A DNA stretch of 53,439 nucleotides. Source: Planctomycetia bacterium. GTDB taxonomy: Bacteria > Planctomycetota > Planctomycetia > Pirellulales > UBA1268. Below the pieces are notes generated by a model. The model was not told where the DNA came from, did no database searches, and saw only the letters and a program-made list of their open reading frames with translations. Each line of letters begins with the position of its first letter. Within the stretch, counting starts at the first letter, position 1. This document shows, in pieces, positions 42,191 to 53,439 of this stretch. Both the position numbers and the translations under genes were made by a program. The DNA lies in contig JAIOPD010000093.1 of NCBI GenBank assembly GCA_021414115.1, forward strand, positions 1 through 53,439, read 5' to 3'.

Positions 42191-42742
42191 TCACCGAGTC
42201 GGCGCCGCTCCCAGGCCGCAGGCCGCGGCGTTGATCACGGCCGCGATCCGGACCGCGTCGTGACAGGCATCCTCGCTCGCCCCCAGATGCAGCAGGCTCG
42301 CCTCGTGGTTCTTGATGCACAGCTCGCAGCCCGCGAGGGCCGCGCAGCCGAGGCTCATGAGTTCGAAGTCGAGCTTGTTCGTGGCGGGCTGGGCCATGCG
42401 GCTCATCCGCAGGCGGGGCGAGCGGGCCTCGTAGCTCTCCTTGCCGAGCATATGGCGAAAGCGGTAATAGACGGTGTTCATCGCCATCAGGCCCGCGGCG
42501 GCCACCGCGTCGGAGATCACCGGGCCGGCCGCGTCGCCCAAGCCCGCACGGATGTCGGACTCGAGGGCGTCGGCGAGGGGCTTCGATCGCACGAAGTGCG
42601 CCGCAGCCAGCGCCGTCCCCAGGGCCTGTGCCGGCTGGAGATTCTCGCCGGTAAGCACGGCGGCCATGTTCAGGCGGATGTCCTTGAGCTCGTCGGGAAG
42701 CGTGTCGCGGCAGGCGTCGAGGCCGGGGGTGGCGATGGACAT
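42191..42742 (-). CDS. AhpD-like carboxymuconolactone decarboxylase family protein
   Basis: A 183-residue helical protein with the AhpD-type redox motif CELCIKNHEASLL (C-x2-C-x3-H) near residue 152. It resembles alkyl hydroperoxide reductase AhpD, which reduces AhpC disulfides in the cytoplasm and has weak peroxidase activity. Length fits AhpD. The ATG at 42742 (MSIATPG) is preferred; a GTG six codons upstream is possible. No ahpC is adjacent. It is divergent from carB with 129 bases between the starts. Confidence 0.85.
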   Translation of the reverse strand: MSIATPGLDACRDTLPDELKDIRLNMAAVLTGENLQPAQALGTALAAAHFVRSKPLADALESDIRAGLGDAAGPVISDAVAAAGLMAMNTVYYRFRHMLGKESYEARSPRLRMSRMAQPATNKLDFELMSLGCAALAGCELCIKNHEASLLHLGASEDACHDAVRIAAVINAAACGLGAAPTR

Positions 42743-42806
42743 GGGTGACTGTTCCTGCACATGGAGGATGAAGCGTGGAGAAGCCGCGGGGATTCTAGAC
42801 GTTCGT

Positions 42807-42835
42807 TGATGGACGGCGGGAGGAGTGCTACCTTC
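42807..42835 (+). promoter_or_regulatory. Possible promoter for carB
   Basis: TTGATG (42807-42812), a 17-base spacer and TACCTT (42830-42835), the latter preceded by TGC as in an extended -10. Only moderate consensus, 37 bases before the start codon. Confidence 0.4.
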
Positions 42836-42871
42836 GGGAGATTTTTTTGCCCGTCCCCCCCGAGCACCTCC

Positions 42872-46153
<3,282 letters not shown>

Positions 46154-46160
46154 AGCGCAT

Positions 46161-46328
46161 GGGTCGGGGCTGCCCGTGCCCCGTCGCCGGACGTTCGCTT
46201 CGGGCATCCTGCCCGCCGCTCACTCGGATGCCGCCTGCGCTTCGCCGACCAATCCGCCTGTGGCGGATCGGTGCCCGGGCTTCGCTTGGCGTCATACGCC
46301 GGCGACGGGGCACGGGCAGCCCCGACCC
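46161..46328. repeat. Long palindromic intergenic repeat, family A, copy 3 with perfect termini
   Basis: The best-preserved copy: its first 30 bases (starting GGGTCGGGGCTGCCCGTGCC, ending GTCGCCGG) are exactly inverted at 46299-46328. The interior carries ACGTTCGCTTCGGGCATCC as in the other two copies, and a further inner pair GATCCGCCACAGGCGGATT-like (46252-46270). It begins eight bases after carB and is the first part of the 620-base gap 46154-46773. Confidence 0.8.
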
Positions 46329-46578
46329 GTCACTCGGTCCCCATCGGGCACCTGACGCGACGATGAGGCTCGAGCGCACCCGGTCGATACGTAGCGTCGT
46401 TTTTGCACATCAATACGGGTAGGCGTAGGGGGTCGGCGAACGCTCGACGAGCGTCGGCGATCTTGCCGCCGCGAGAATCCGAAGGACCGCGAAGCGGCGA
46501 CTTTTGCCGCCCCCGAGCCGGCGACCTACCAAAGACGGATGCGGTCGAGCGGTGCTTGAATCATTACGTCGTGCCGAT

Positions 46579-46606
46579 CCCGTCGCTTCCGCTCCGGGCT
46601 TTCTGG
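46579..46606 (-). repeat. Short palindromic repeat, family B, copy 6
   Basis: On the minus strand: AGAAAGCCCGGAGCGGAAG followed by CGACGGG. One A replaces a central G of the core, otherwise as in the 12482 copy. The preceding stretch 46329-46578 shows no recognisable gene. Confidence 0.55.
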
Positions 46607-46630
46607 ATCCAAAAAAAGCCGACGCCATGT

Positions 46631-46662
46631 CGCAGGCGAGCGAATTGCTTCGCTCGCCTGCG
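46631..46662. other. Perfect 14-base-pair hairpin upstream of the PSD1 gene
   Basis: CGCAGGCGAGCGAA and its exact inverse complement are separated by the loop TTGC. No run of T follows on either strand, so a Rho-independent terminator is unlikely. It lies 111 bases before the PSD1 start and could sit in its leader RNA. Confidence 0.6.
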
Positions 46663-46773
46663 CGGTTTCGTGCACGAGCGGATTATCTGCTTGAGTGCCG
46701 CCGGCGTGCGTCGATATCCTCGAAGACGGAGTTGGCGTGTCGCTGCGGCCGCACGAGAAAGGACAGAGCTCGG

Positions 46774-49013
46774 ATGCTGCTCAGGCCCGCGTGGTTTGCG
46801 ATCGTGGTTTGTGCCGCGTTGCCGGCGTGGGCCGTGGACTTTGCCCACGAGGTCGTGCCCATCCTGCGGGTGCATTGCGGGCAGTGCCACACCGGCGATG
46901 CGCGGCAGGGGGGCTATTCGCTGAACACCCGCGAGGCGACGCTCGCCGGGGGCGACTCGGGCACGCCCGGGTTCGTGGCCGGTGACTCGTCCGCCAGCGA
47001 GATCATCGCGCGGGTCACCAGCGACGACCCCGACGAGCGGATGCCGAGCGAGGGCCCGCCGCTGCCGCCGGAGGCTGTGGCGATTCTCCGCCGCTGGATC
47101 GACGAGCAGGCGCCCTGGGAAGAGGGCTTCAGCTTCAAGGGCACCGCCTGGGAGCCGCCGCTGAATCTCAGGCAGGTCGTGCTGCCCGCGCCCCGGGAGG
47201 GCCGCACGAATCCCGTCGACCGGATCGTCGATGCCTACTGGGAGGAGCGGAAGATCCCGCGTCCGCCGCGGAGCGACGACCGGACATTCATTCGCCGCGT
47301 GAGTCTCGATCTCACCGGCCTGCTTCCCGAGCCCGAACGGATCGAGCGGTTCGTCGCCGACACCGATCCCGCCAAGCGCGCTGCCCTCGTTGATGAACTG
47401 CTGAACGACAAGCTCGCCTACGCCGAGCACTGGATGACCTTCTGGAACGACCTGCTCCGCAACGACTACTCGGGCACGGGGTTTATCACCGGGGGCCGCC
47501 GACAGATCACCGCCTGGCTCCATCGCGCGCTGGTCGACAACAAGCCGTTCGATGCGTTTGTCCGTGAACTGATCTCGCCCACGGACGAGTCGCGCGGGTT
47601 CATCGACGGGATCGTGTGGCGGGGCGAGGTCAACGCCAGCCAGACGGTGCCGATTCAGTTCGCGCAGAACGTGGGCCAGACGTTCCTGGGGATCAACCTC
47701 AAGTGTGCCAGTTGCCACGACAGTTTCGTCGAGTGCTGATGACGAAGCCCGAAAACGGCTGGCTCTCGCGGTCCCTCGTCAATCGGCTGTGGCATCGGCT
47801 CCTCGGCCGGGGCCTCGTGCATCCCGTGGACAGCCTGCGCACCAAACCCTGGAGCGAAGACCTCCTCGACGTGCTCGCCGGCGACCTGGTCGCGAGCGGC
47901 TGGGACGTGAAGCACGTGCTGCGGACCATCTGCACCTCGGAAGCCTACGGCGCCGCCACGCCCGCCGTGGACGGGCAGCCGCAGGGGAGCGACTATGTCT
48001 TCAAGGGCCCCCTCCCGCGCAGGTTGACGGCCGAGCAGTTTACCGACGCGGTCTGGACGTTGACCGCCACCGCACCCGCGAAGGCCGACGCCGAGGTTCT
48101 GCGGTTCACGGTCGACGGCGGCGACACCCCGGCGGCCGAGCCGGTCGCCACGTGGATTTGGTCCAACGACCTGGCGGCGTCGCCGCCGGGCGAGAAGTTG
48201 ACGTTCCGGCGAACGTTCGATCTGCCCGCCGTCGTCGTGCACGCGGCCGTCGTGGTCTCCGCCGACAACGAGGCGACGCTGTTCGTGAACGGCAAGCGCG
48301 CCGCTGCCGCGAACGAGTGGACGCAACCGGTCTTTGAGCTGCTTTCGTCCGACCTCCGCCAAGGAAAAAACGAGATCGTGATCACGGCGGCCAATGCCAC
48401 TGCCGGAGGGCCTGCGGCCCTGCGTGCCGAGATCCGCTGCCTGCTGGCCGACGGCTCTAAGGTGACGATCGCCACCGACGACTCGTGGCAGTGGACCGCG
48501 GCAACGCCCGACGGGAAGGGGCAGTTTCCCAAGGCCGCAGAGCCGGCCGATTGGGCGCCGGCGGCGGTCATCAAGACCCAACACACGTGGGAGGCAGCCG
48601 CGGCTGCGTTCGCTCGACAGGTGCTGGCAGCCTCGGCGAACGGCCCGATGCCGATGGTCCGCGCCGTGTTGGTGAAAGGCACGGCGCTCATGGCGGCACT
48701 GGGGCGGCCCAATCGCGAGCAGGTGGTGACCAGCCGGCCGAGCGATCTGACCACGCTGGAAGCGATCCAGTTGGCCAACGAGCAGACCCTCGCCGATGAG
48801 TTTGCCAAGGGGGGCGCAAGGGTGCTGGCAGACCGCGGGCCGTCGACCGAGACGCTCCTGCAATGGATGTTCGCGGCAGCGCTGTCTCGGCCGCCAACGG
48901 CCGACGAGGCGGTGGCGGTTCGTGGGATGCTGGGCGACGCTCCGACCAAGGAGAGCGTGGCGGATTGCCTGTGGGCGATCGTCATGCTGCCGGAGTTTCA
49001 ACTGGTCCGGTAG
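46774..49013 (+). pseudogene. PSD1 cytochrome c/DUF1549/DUF1553 protein broken by an internal deletion
   Basis: Planctomycete exported protein. The start MLLRPAWFAIVVCAALPAWA is a signal peptide, with AAGGA upstream. A haem motif CGQCH (about residue 33) and the DUF1549 domain follow (FIRRVSLDLTGLLP, FAQNVGQTFLGINLKCASCH). At about 47735 the frame ends in a stop, and the DUF1553 part resumes in another frame with LMTKPENGWLSRSLVNRLWH. Relatives have about 60-80 residues here, so about 200 bases seem lost. DUF1553 itself is split by a beta-sandwich-like insertion (about 48150-48500) containing LFVNGKRAAAANEW. The DUF1501 partner follows 40 bases later. Function of these pairs is unknown; polysaccharide breakdown is often suggested. 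Confidence 0.8.
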
Positions 49014-49053
49014 GTTCAGCGGATAAACTTCAACCGATATTCCAGAGGCTGTC

Positions 49054-50475
49054 ATGAAGACCCGACGCGAACTCCTCAAGAGTCTGGCCACCGCGGCCAC
49101 ATCGACGCTCCTGCTGCCCGAGCCACGGGCGCGGGCGAGCGTCGAGGCCAAGATCGTGCACCCGGCGCCGAAGGCCGACGCCGTCATCGTGCTCTGGATG
49201 GCCGGTGGCATGGCGGCCCCCGACACGTTCGACCCCAAGAAATACAAGCCTTTCGAGCCGGGGCTGGCCGTGGCGGACGTGATCAGCACCTTTCCGGCGA
49301 TCCCGACCGCCATCGACGGCGTGCAGATCTGCGACGGCCTCCCTGAAATTGCCAAGGTGCTCGATCGGGCCACGCTCATCCGTTCGCACGTGCAGCCCGA
49401 TTTGGGCAGCATCCTGCATTCCCGGCACCAGTATCACTGGCATACCGGATACGTTCCGCCGCAGACCGTGGCCTGCCCGCACCTCGGTGCCTGGATGAGC
49501 CGCGTGCTCGGGCCGCGGAATCCCGTCATGCCCGCATTCGTCAACATCGGTCAGCGGCTGGAGGGCGTCGGCGAGAGCGAGGAGATCAAGGCCTTCACCA
49601 CGGCCGGATTTTTCGGCAGCGAGTTTGGACCGATGAACCTTCCTTACCCGGAGCAGGCGGCGCTCGCGGTGCGGCCGCCGCGGGGGATGGATCCGGGTCG
49701 GTTTTCCAGCCGGTACGCCCACTTCCAGCAACTCGTCAAAGCCGGGCCGAACGCCGCGCTGGCCAGCGACTACCACCAGGAGTCGATGCTCCGCAGCCTC
49801 GACAACGCGCACCGCCTACTGGGCGCGAAGGAGCGCGAGGCCTTCGACATCACGCTCGAGCCGAAGGAGGTGCAGGAGCGGTACGACACGGGCCGTTTCG
49901 GCCGCGGCTGTCTGCTCGCCCGCCGGCTCGTCGAGAACGGCGCCCGCTACGTGGAGGTGACGACGGAGTATGTCCCCTTCGTCCACTGGGACACGCACGA
50001 CCGCGGTCACGAGACGGTCGCAAAACTCCACCAGGAGATCGACCGACCGATCGCCACGTTGATTCGTGACCTTGAGGCCCGCGGACTCCTCGACCGAACG
50101 CTCGTCGTGATCGCCAGCGAGTTCAGTCGCGACATGATCACCGAGGGCCAGCCCGGGTCGAAGGCCAACGACCAGGCGAGCTCCCCAAAGGATTTTCTCC
50201 AGCTGCCCAACCACTACGGACAGCACCGACACTTCACGGGCGGCTCGACCGTCGTGCTCTTCGGCGGCGGTGTGAAAAAGGGCTTCGTCTATGGCCGGAC
50301 GGCCGACGAGCGGCCCTGCATGGCGATCGAGAATCCCGTCACGATCTCCGACCTGCACGCCACGCTCTTCACGGCGATGGGCATCAGCCCGAAAACCGTC
50401 TACGAGATCGAGAATCGCCCCTTCTACGCCACGGAAGACGGCAAGGGAAAGCCGGTGCAGGCGATCTTCGCCTGA
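49054..50475 (+). CDS. DUF1501 domain protein, twin-arginine exported
   Basis: A 473-residue member of the alkaline-phosphatase/sulfatase-fold DUF1501 family. It begins MKTRRELLKSLATAATSTLL, a twin-arginine signal. Fold landmarks are VIVLWMAGGMAAPDTFDPK near residue 45, HWDTHDRGHETVAKLH near 310, LVVIASEFSRD near 350, and HYGQHRHFTGGSTVVLFGGG near 388. DUF1501 genes are almost always paired with PSD1 genes, as here, and the product is presumed periplasmic. Its catalytic activity is not established. Transcribed with the broken PSD1 gene. Confidence 0.88.
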   Translation: MKTRRELLKSLATAATSTLLLPEPRARASVEAKIVHPAPKADAVIVLWMAGGMAAPDTFDPKKYKPFEPGLAVADVISTFPAIPTAIDGVQICDGLPEIAKVLDRATLIRSHVQPDLGSILHSRHQYHWHTGYVPPQTVACPHLGAWMSRVLGPRNPVMPAFVNIGQRLEGVGESEEIKAFTTAGFFGSEFGPMNLPYPEQAALAVRPPRGMDPGRFSSRYAHFQQLVKAGPNAALASDYHQESMLRSLDNAHRLLGAKEREAFDITLEPKEVQERYDTGRFGRGCLLARRLVENGARYVEVTTEYVPFVHWDTHDRGHETVAKLHQEIDRPIATLIRDLEARGLLDRTLVVIASEFSRDMITEGQPGSKANDQASSPKDFLQLPNHYGQHRHFTGGSTVVLFGGGVKKGFVYGRTADERPCMAIENPVTISDLHATLFTAMGISPKTVYEIENRPFYATEDGKGKPVQAIFA

Positions 50476-50656
50476 GCGGTCGGGACTGCCGAGTCGACGA
50501 ACTGTCCACCGGCCGCGGATGCAGCCCGGAATCGGCGGCGAGCCGGGCGGTTGCCCACGCCAGGGTAACGCGCCTACCGTTGCCCGCCCCCGGGACGGCG
50601 GCCCCGTGGAGGGTCGCCGATTTATCCACCCCGGGGACCCTCGAGGGTTTGTAACG

Positions 50657-51052
50657 ATGAATGGCAAGATGTTCGTCAAGTTGATGGGTGCGGTGGCCTG
50701 CATCGCGGCGTTCGCGACGGCTGAGGACGCCGAGGCCGGCAGGGGTCACCGTCGGCGTTGCTGCGAGCCGTGTTGCTACACGGCGCCGGTCTGCTGCGAG
50801 CCGGTGTGTGTCAGCAGTTGTGCGCCGGTCTGTGCCCCGGCATGTGAGACGGTCGCCTCCTACGACTGCTGCGGGCGGCTCGTCTGGCGGCGGGCGGCCT
50901 GCTGCGAGACGATCGTTTCCTCGACGATCGTGGTGCCCGCTGCGAGTTGCTGCGGCATCGTCGCGAAGGAATCGTCGTCAACGGTGGGCATCGCGCAGGA
51001 GTCGCCCGCGCAGGAGTCGCTGAAGATGACGTCGGTCGCGGTCGCCAAGTAG
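50657..51052 (+). CDS. Small Cys-rich secreted protein
   Basis: Unrecognised 131-residue protein. A signal peptide (residues about 1-27, ending ATAEDAEA) precedes a Cys-dense block of 16 cysteines, many as CC pairs (RRCCEPCCYTAPVCCEPVC, then SSCAPVCAPAC, YDCCG, ACCET, SCCG), and a polar tail. The start is the first of two nearby ATGs (50657, 50669). Possibly a disulfide-rich cell-surface or wall component, as cysteine-rich wall proteins are described for planctomycetes; this is inference. It is followed by a strong terminator and has its own 180-base leader region. Confidence 0.75.
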   Translation: MNGKMFVKLMGAVACIAAFATAEDAEAGRGHRRRCCEPCCYTAPVCCEPVCVSSCAPVCAPACETVASYDCCGRLVWRRAACCETIVSSTIVVPAASCCGIVAKESSSTVGIAQESPAQESLKMTSVAVAK

Positions 51053-51100
51053 TTCCGCGACCGCCAGGCTCTGCGGCACATCGGGCGAATGATTCGCCCT

Positions 51101-51140
51101 CTCCCGCGCGGAGGTGCGTCCTCCGCGCGGGAGTTTTTTT
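51101..51140 (+). terminator. Rho-independent terminator
   Basis: A perfect 14-base-pair stem (CTCCCGCGCGGAGG against CCTCCGCGCGGGAG) with loop TGCGT, followed directly by seven T. It ends the transcript of the Cys-rich gene. A smaller 7-base-pair hairpin (GGGCGAA/TTCGCCC) lies just before it at 51083-51099. Confidence 0.92.
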
Positions 51141-51151
51141 ATCGCCGTCGC

Positions 51152-52609
51152 TCATGTGCCTGAGGATGTGAGCGCCCGGAGCACCTCGGCGAGCGGGATG
51201 ATCGCGAACGACGTCGCGTAGTCGCTCATCGAGTAGGGGATCACGAGCCGCCCCGCATGCACCGTCGCCCCGCAGCTGTAGACCACGTTGGGGACGTAGC
51301 CCACGCGCTCGTTCTCGTTGGCCGAGAGGAGTGGCTCGGCGAGCCGGCCGAGCACCCGCGTGGGGTCGGCGAGGTCGAGGAGGACGGCGCCGATCGAGTA
51401 TTTGCGCATCGCGCCCACGCCGTGGGTGAGCACGAGCCAGCCCGCCTCCGTTTCGATGGGCGAGCCGCAGTTGCCGACCTGCACGTATTCCCAGGGAAAC
51501 GTGGGCCGCAGCACGAGCCGACGCGAATGCCAGAAGTGGAGCATGTCCGACTCCATGACGTACATGTTCTCGCCGTCCTGTCGCGAGAGCATCACGTAGG
51601 AGCCGTCGATGCGCCGGGGAAAGAGCGCGAGCCCCTTGTTGGCGACTTCGGGGCCGTTGAGCGTGCTCACGCGGAAGCGAATGAAGTCGTCGGTCTCCAC
51701 GAACTGCGGCAGCATCACGCTGCCGTCGAAGGCCGTATAGGTGGCGTAGTAGTGGACGGCGCCGTCGTCCTCGACGAACCGCACGAACCGGGCATCCTCG
51801 ATGCCGTTCGTCTCGGCCGGCGAATAGGGAAAGATCACCCGCTCGGAGATGTCGGAGTCGGCCGCGCACTCGATCTCGTAGTTGGCCTGGGCAAGCGCTA
51901 GGATCGCCGCCGCGAGCGGCTCCCATTCGCGGCGGCGCGATCGCTGCTGTCGGGAAGTCACCTGGAGCGAGTCCTCCAGGTCACGGAGCGTGAAGCGGTC
52001 GTCGAGGGCGGCGAAGACCGGCTCGACGAAGCCGTCCGCCACGCCGAGTTCGGCCAGCTTTCTCAGGAAGAGCGGCTTGTCATAGGTGGCGTTGGCCACC
52101 ACCCGCGGTGCGGTCACGAAGCCCGTCGGGGGGGCGATGGTGACGGTGCCCGCGGCGTCGATGGTGCCGGAACGGAAGCCGACGCTCGAGACGTGCCCCT
52201 CGCCGGTCGCCCGCAGACTGACGATGAACCGGGCCGTTCCCGCAGGACAGCCGCTCTGATCGGGATGCCAGACGATCGAAGGATTGAAGAGAGCCGCACT
52301 CTCGAGCGCGTATTCCTGGGTGAAGTAGGAGCCGATCAGCAGCCGCCGGGATTCCGTCAGCGACTTGTCGGTGAGCAGATGATGCTGCACCGATTCGAAC
52401 CGTTCCTGGAAGAAGTTCACGAGCCGCTGGTGGCGGCCGTGAAACTCCGAGAGGACAGCGTGCAGGAGCGATTCGACCTCGCCGTCGCCGAGTTCCATCA
52501 CGCGGCTGATGATCCTCATCGCCCGCTGGGGATTCGTCGGCTCGAACGGGCGGTAGAGCACCCGCGCGTTGTTCGGTCGGAGCAGCACGCCGGTGCGGGT
52601 CACGGGCAT
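51152..52609 (-). CDS. Glycoside hydrolase family 130 protein
   Basis: A 485-residue protein of the GH130 beta-mannoside phosphorylase family by overall pattern: a five-bladed propeller with YESAALFNPSIVWHP-like (ALESAALFNPS, near residue 105), GIEDARFVRFVED near 270, YYATYTAFDG near 288 and a GNCGSPIETEAGWLVLTHG stretch near 378. Family enzymes cleave beta-mannosides with phosphate in the cytoplasm; some members are hydrolases. The opening 95 residues (MPVTRTGVLLRPNNARVLYR) form a helical N-terminal extension. It lies 30 bases downstream of the partial gene at the right edge, so they form one operon. Confidence 0.8.
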   Translation of the reverse strand: MPVTRTGVLLRPNNARVLYRPFEPTNPQRAMRIISRVMELGDGEVESLLHAVLSEFHGRHQRLVNFFQERFESVQHHLLTDKSLTESRRLLIGSYFTQEYALESAALFNPSIVWHPDQSGCPAGTARFIVSLRATGEGHVSSVGFRSGTIDAAGTVTIAPPTGFVTAPRVVANATYDKPLFLRKLAELGVADGFVEPVFAALDDRFTLRDLEDSLQVTSRQQRSRRREWEPLAAAILALAQANYEIECAADSDISERVIFPYSPAETNGIEDARFVRFVEDDGAVHYYATYTAFDGSVMLPQFVETDDFIRFRVSTLNGPEVANKGLALFPRRIDGSYVMLSRQDGENMYVMESDMLHFWHSRRLVLRPTFPWEYVQVGNCGSPIETEAGWLVLTHGVGAMRKYSIGAVLLDLADPTRVLGRLAEPLLSANENERVGYVPNVVYSCGATVHAGRLVIPYSMSDYATSFAIIPLAEVLRALTSSGT

Positions 52610-52639
52610 CGCGGTTCGGCTCCGGTCGTGTCGTGGTCG

Positions 52640-53439
52640 TCAGCGGCCGCAGATTCCCCGCGCGGCCCGCGGAGGCAGGCTGCCGTGGTCGTCGCCCGGG
52701 AGCGACCTCTGCTGCTCGGAAATCGCCGCTTCCAGGAAACGCATCTCCACGATGGCGGTGAGATAAGCCAGCGTCGACTCCGCCCCCTGGTTTTCGTTGG
52801 CCCGGTCTTCGAGCAGCCCGTCCCGGCAGCCGCCGGTGCGGGGATCGCCGACAATCGTGCCGAGGACGTTGTGTCCATGAAACCAGTCGAATGCGTTCCA
52901 CGCACGTTCCAGCCAGCGCGGATCGCCGACGGCATGAAAGGCTTCGCAGCAGGCGGCCACCATCGCCTGCGACTCGATCGGCTGCTGATCGAACTCCGCC
53001 CCGCGGCCATCCCTCCGCAGGAAACCGCGGCAGCCGATGGGCGAGAAGCGGCCGGAGGGAGATGTCTGCCGCTCGGCAAGCCATTCGAGCATGGTGATGC
53101 CGGCGTCGAGGGCATCCGCCTGCGCCGCCCAACGGCCGGCAGAAATCAGCGCCTGGCAGGGCCGGGCGTTTTCGTAGGCGACCACGTCCTCGAACCACGG
53201 CCAGCCGGGGCCGGCGTTGCCTCGGTGGAGCGCCAGGAGACGGCTGGTGAGCGTCTGCCGAGCGGCGCTCGCAAGCCGGTCGCCATGGAGGCGGCGGAGG
53301 TATTCCTGGAGGCCGATGATCGCCAGCGCCCAGCCTCGCGGGCTCGTGGTCGCGAGCACCGCCCGCACCGCGGGCTCGAAGAACCGCATGGCGAACCGCT
53401 GCAGTCCCTCGTGCCGTGACCGTCCGATGCAGGTGCCAA
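52640..53439 (-). CDS. Glycosyltransferase-associated helical protein, N-terminus off the right edge
   Basis: The 266 residues present look like an alpha/alpha toroid: repeated amphipathic helices with Trp/Glu/Asp-rich loops, for example WPWFEDVVAYENARPCQAL, FDQQPIESQAMVAACCEAF, and a final ENQGAESTLAYLTAI. Its open frame continues beyond the window (GRSRHEGLQRFAMRFFEP at the edge). Such domains follow a glycosyltransferase domain in proteins encoded next to GH130 genes, so mannoside metabolism is inferred. Enzyme activity cannot be assigned from this fragment. It is 30 bases upstream of the GH130 gene. Confidence 0.65.
   Translation of the reverse strand, partial: GTCIGRSRHEGLQRFAMRFFEPAVRAVLATTSPRGWALAIIGLQEYLRRLHGDRLASAARQTLTSRLLALHRGNAGPGWPWFEDVVAYENARPCQALISAGRWAAQADALDAGITMLEWLAERQTSPSGRFSPIGCRGFLRRDGRGAEFDQQPIESQAMVAACCEAFHAVGDPRWLERAWNAFDWFHGHNVLGTIVGDPRTGGCRDGLLEDRANENQGAESTLAYLTAIVEMRFLEAAISEQQRSLPGDDHGSLPPRAARGICGR

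Noticed and set aside
47720-47750. Two separate genes (DUF1549 and DUF1553 halves) instead of one broken gene
   Set aside because: The second half has no plausible start with a ribosome site and begins in the middle of a conserved segment; both halves match one continuous family.

Overview
The window reads as a high-GC chromosome segment of a planctomycete, most likely Pirellulales-like. The lineage call rests on family content: a cytochrome/DUF1549/DUF1553 (PSD1) protein followed by a DUF1501 protein, a DUF1570-like secreted protein, an anti-sigma factor with a pseudopilin-like H-X-DG tail, a GldA/GldFG-type ABC system with a DUF4340 partner, and a very long Gln/Gly/Lys-rich DUF4175-like membrane protein. 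It is mostly ordinary chromosome. No prophage, CRISPR array, rRNA or tRNA was recognised. The only mobile DNA seen is a short IS4-type transposase remnant plus two families of small intergenic palindromic repeats.

Layout. 1-2.0 kb (minus): glycosyltransferase (cut by the left edge) and lpxK. 2.2-7.7 kb (plus): the giant low-complexity membrane protein, coupled to nadB. 7.8-11.3 kb (plus): a histidine phosphatase, then a compact inorganic-carbon module of an SbtA-type Na+/HCO3- transporter, an exported beta-carbonic anhydrase and an NhaR-like LysR regulator, with a textbook LysR box in front of the transporter. 11.4-12.3 kb (minus): a secreted protein of unknown role. 12.6-18.9 kb (plus): ABC ATPase, a broken permease/GldG gene, a DUF4340 protein and a FabH-type ketoacyl synthase. 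19.3-21.1 kb: oligoendopeptidase F. 21.3-25.1 kb (minus): a broken leucyl aminopeptidase and an MMPL/RND exporter. 25.4-30.6 kb (plus): an LptD-like outer-membrane protein with a good sigma-70 promoter, an ECF sigma factor and its likely anti-sigma partner. 31.2-39.6 kb (minus): transketolase, a DUF1570-like protein, a broken sugar isomerase, an LptF/G-type permease, a WaaP-like kinase and a PP2C phosphatase. 39.8-42.1 kb (plus): PEGA lipoprotein, PaaK-like ligase and DUF971 protein. 42.2-46.2 kb: AhpD-like protein (minus) and carB (plus). 46.8-51.1 kb (plus): a broken PSD1 gene, a DUF1501 gene and a Cys-rich secreted protein with a strong terminator. 51.2-53.4 kb (minus): a GH130 protein and its partner, cut by the right edge.

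Two themes link the genes. First, several envelope/LPS functions lie apart in the window (LpxK, LptD-like, LptF/G-like, a WaaP-like sugar kinase, a glycosyltransferase), which suggests a lipid A-containing outer membrane. Second, the carbon module pairs Na+-driven bicarbonate import with a periplasmic carbonic anhydrase under a regulator of the Na+-sensing NhaR type.

The most unusual features are structural. Four otherwise conserved genes (permease at 13.7 kb, pepA at 22.45 kb, isomerase at 35.9 kb, PSD1 at 47.7 kb) each appear to lack an internal block of tens of codons, and each loses frame at the junction. They may be assembly artefacts or real lesions. Two intergenic repeat families form hairpins, and in one of them the terminal arms differ between copies yet remain self-complementary within each copy.
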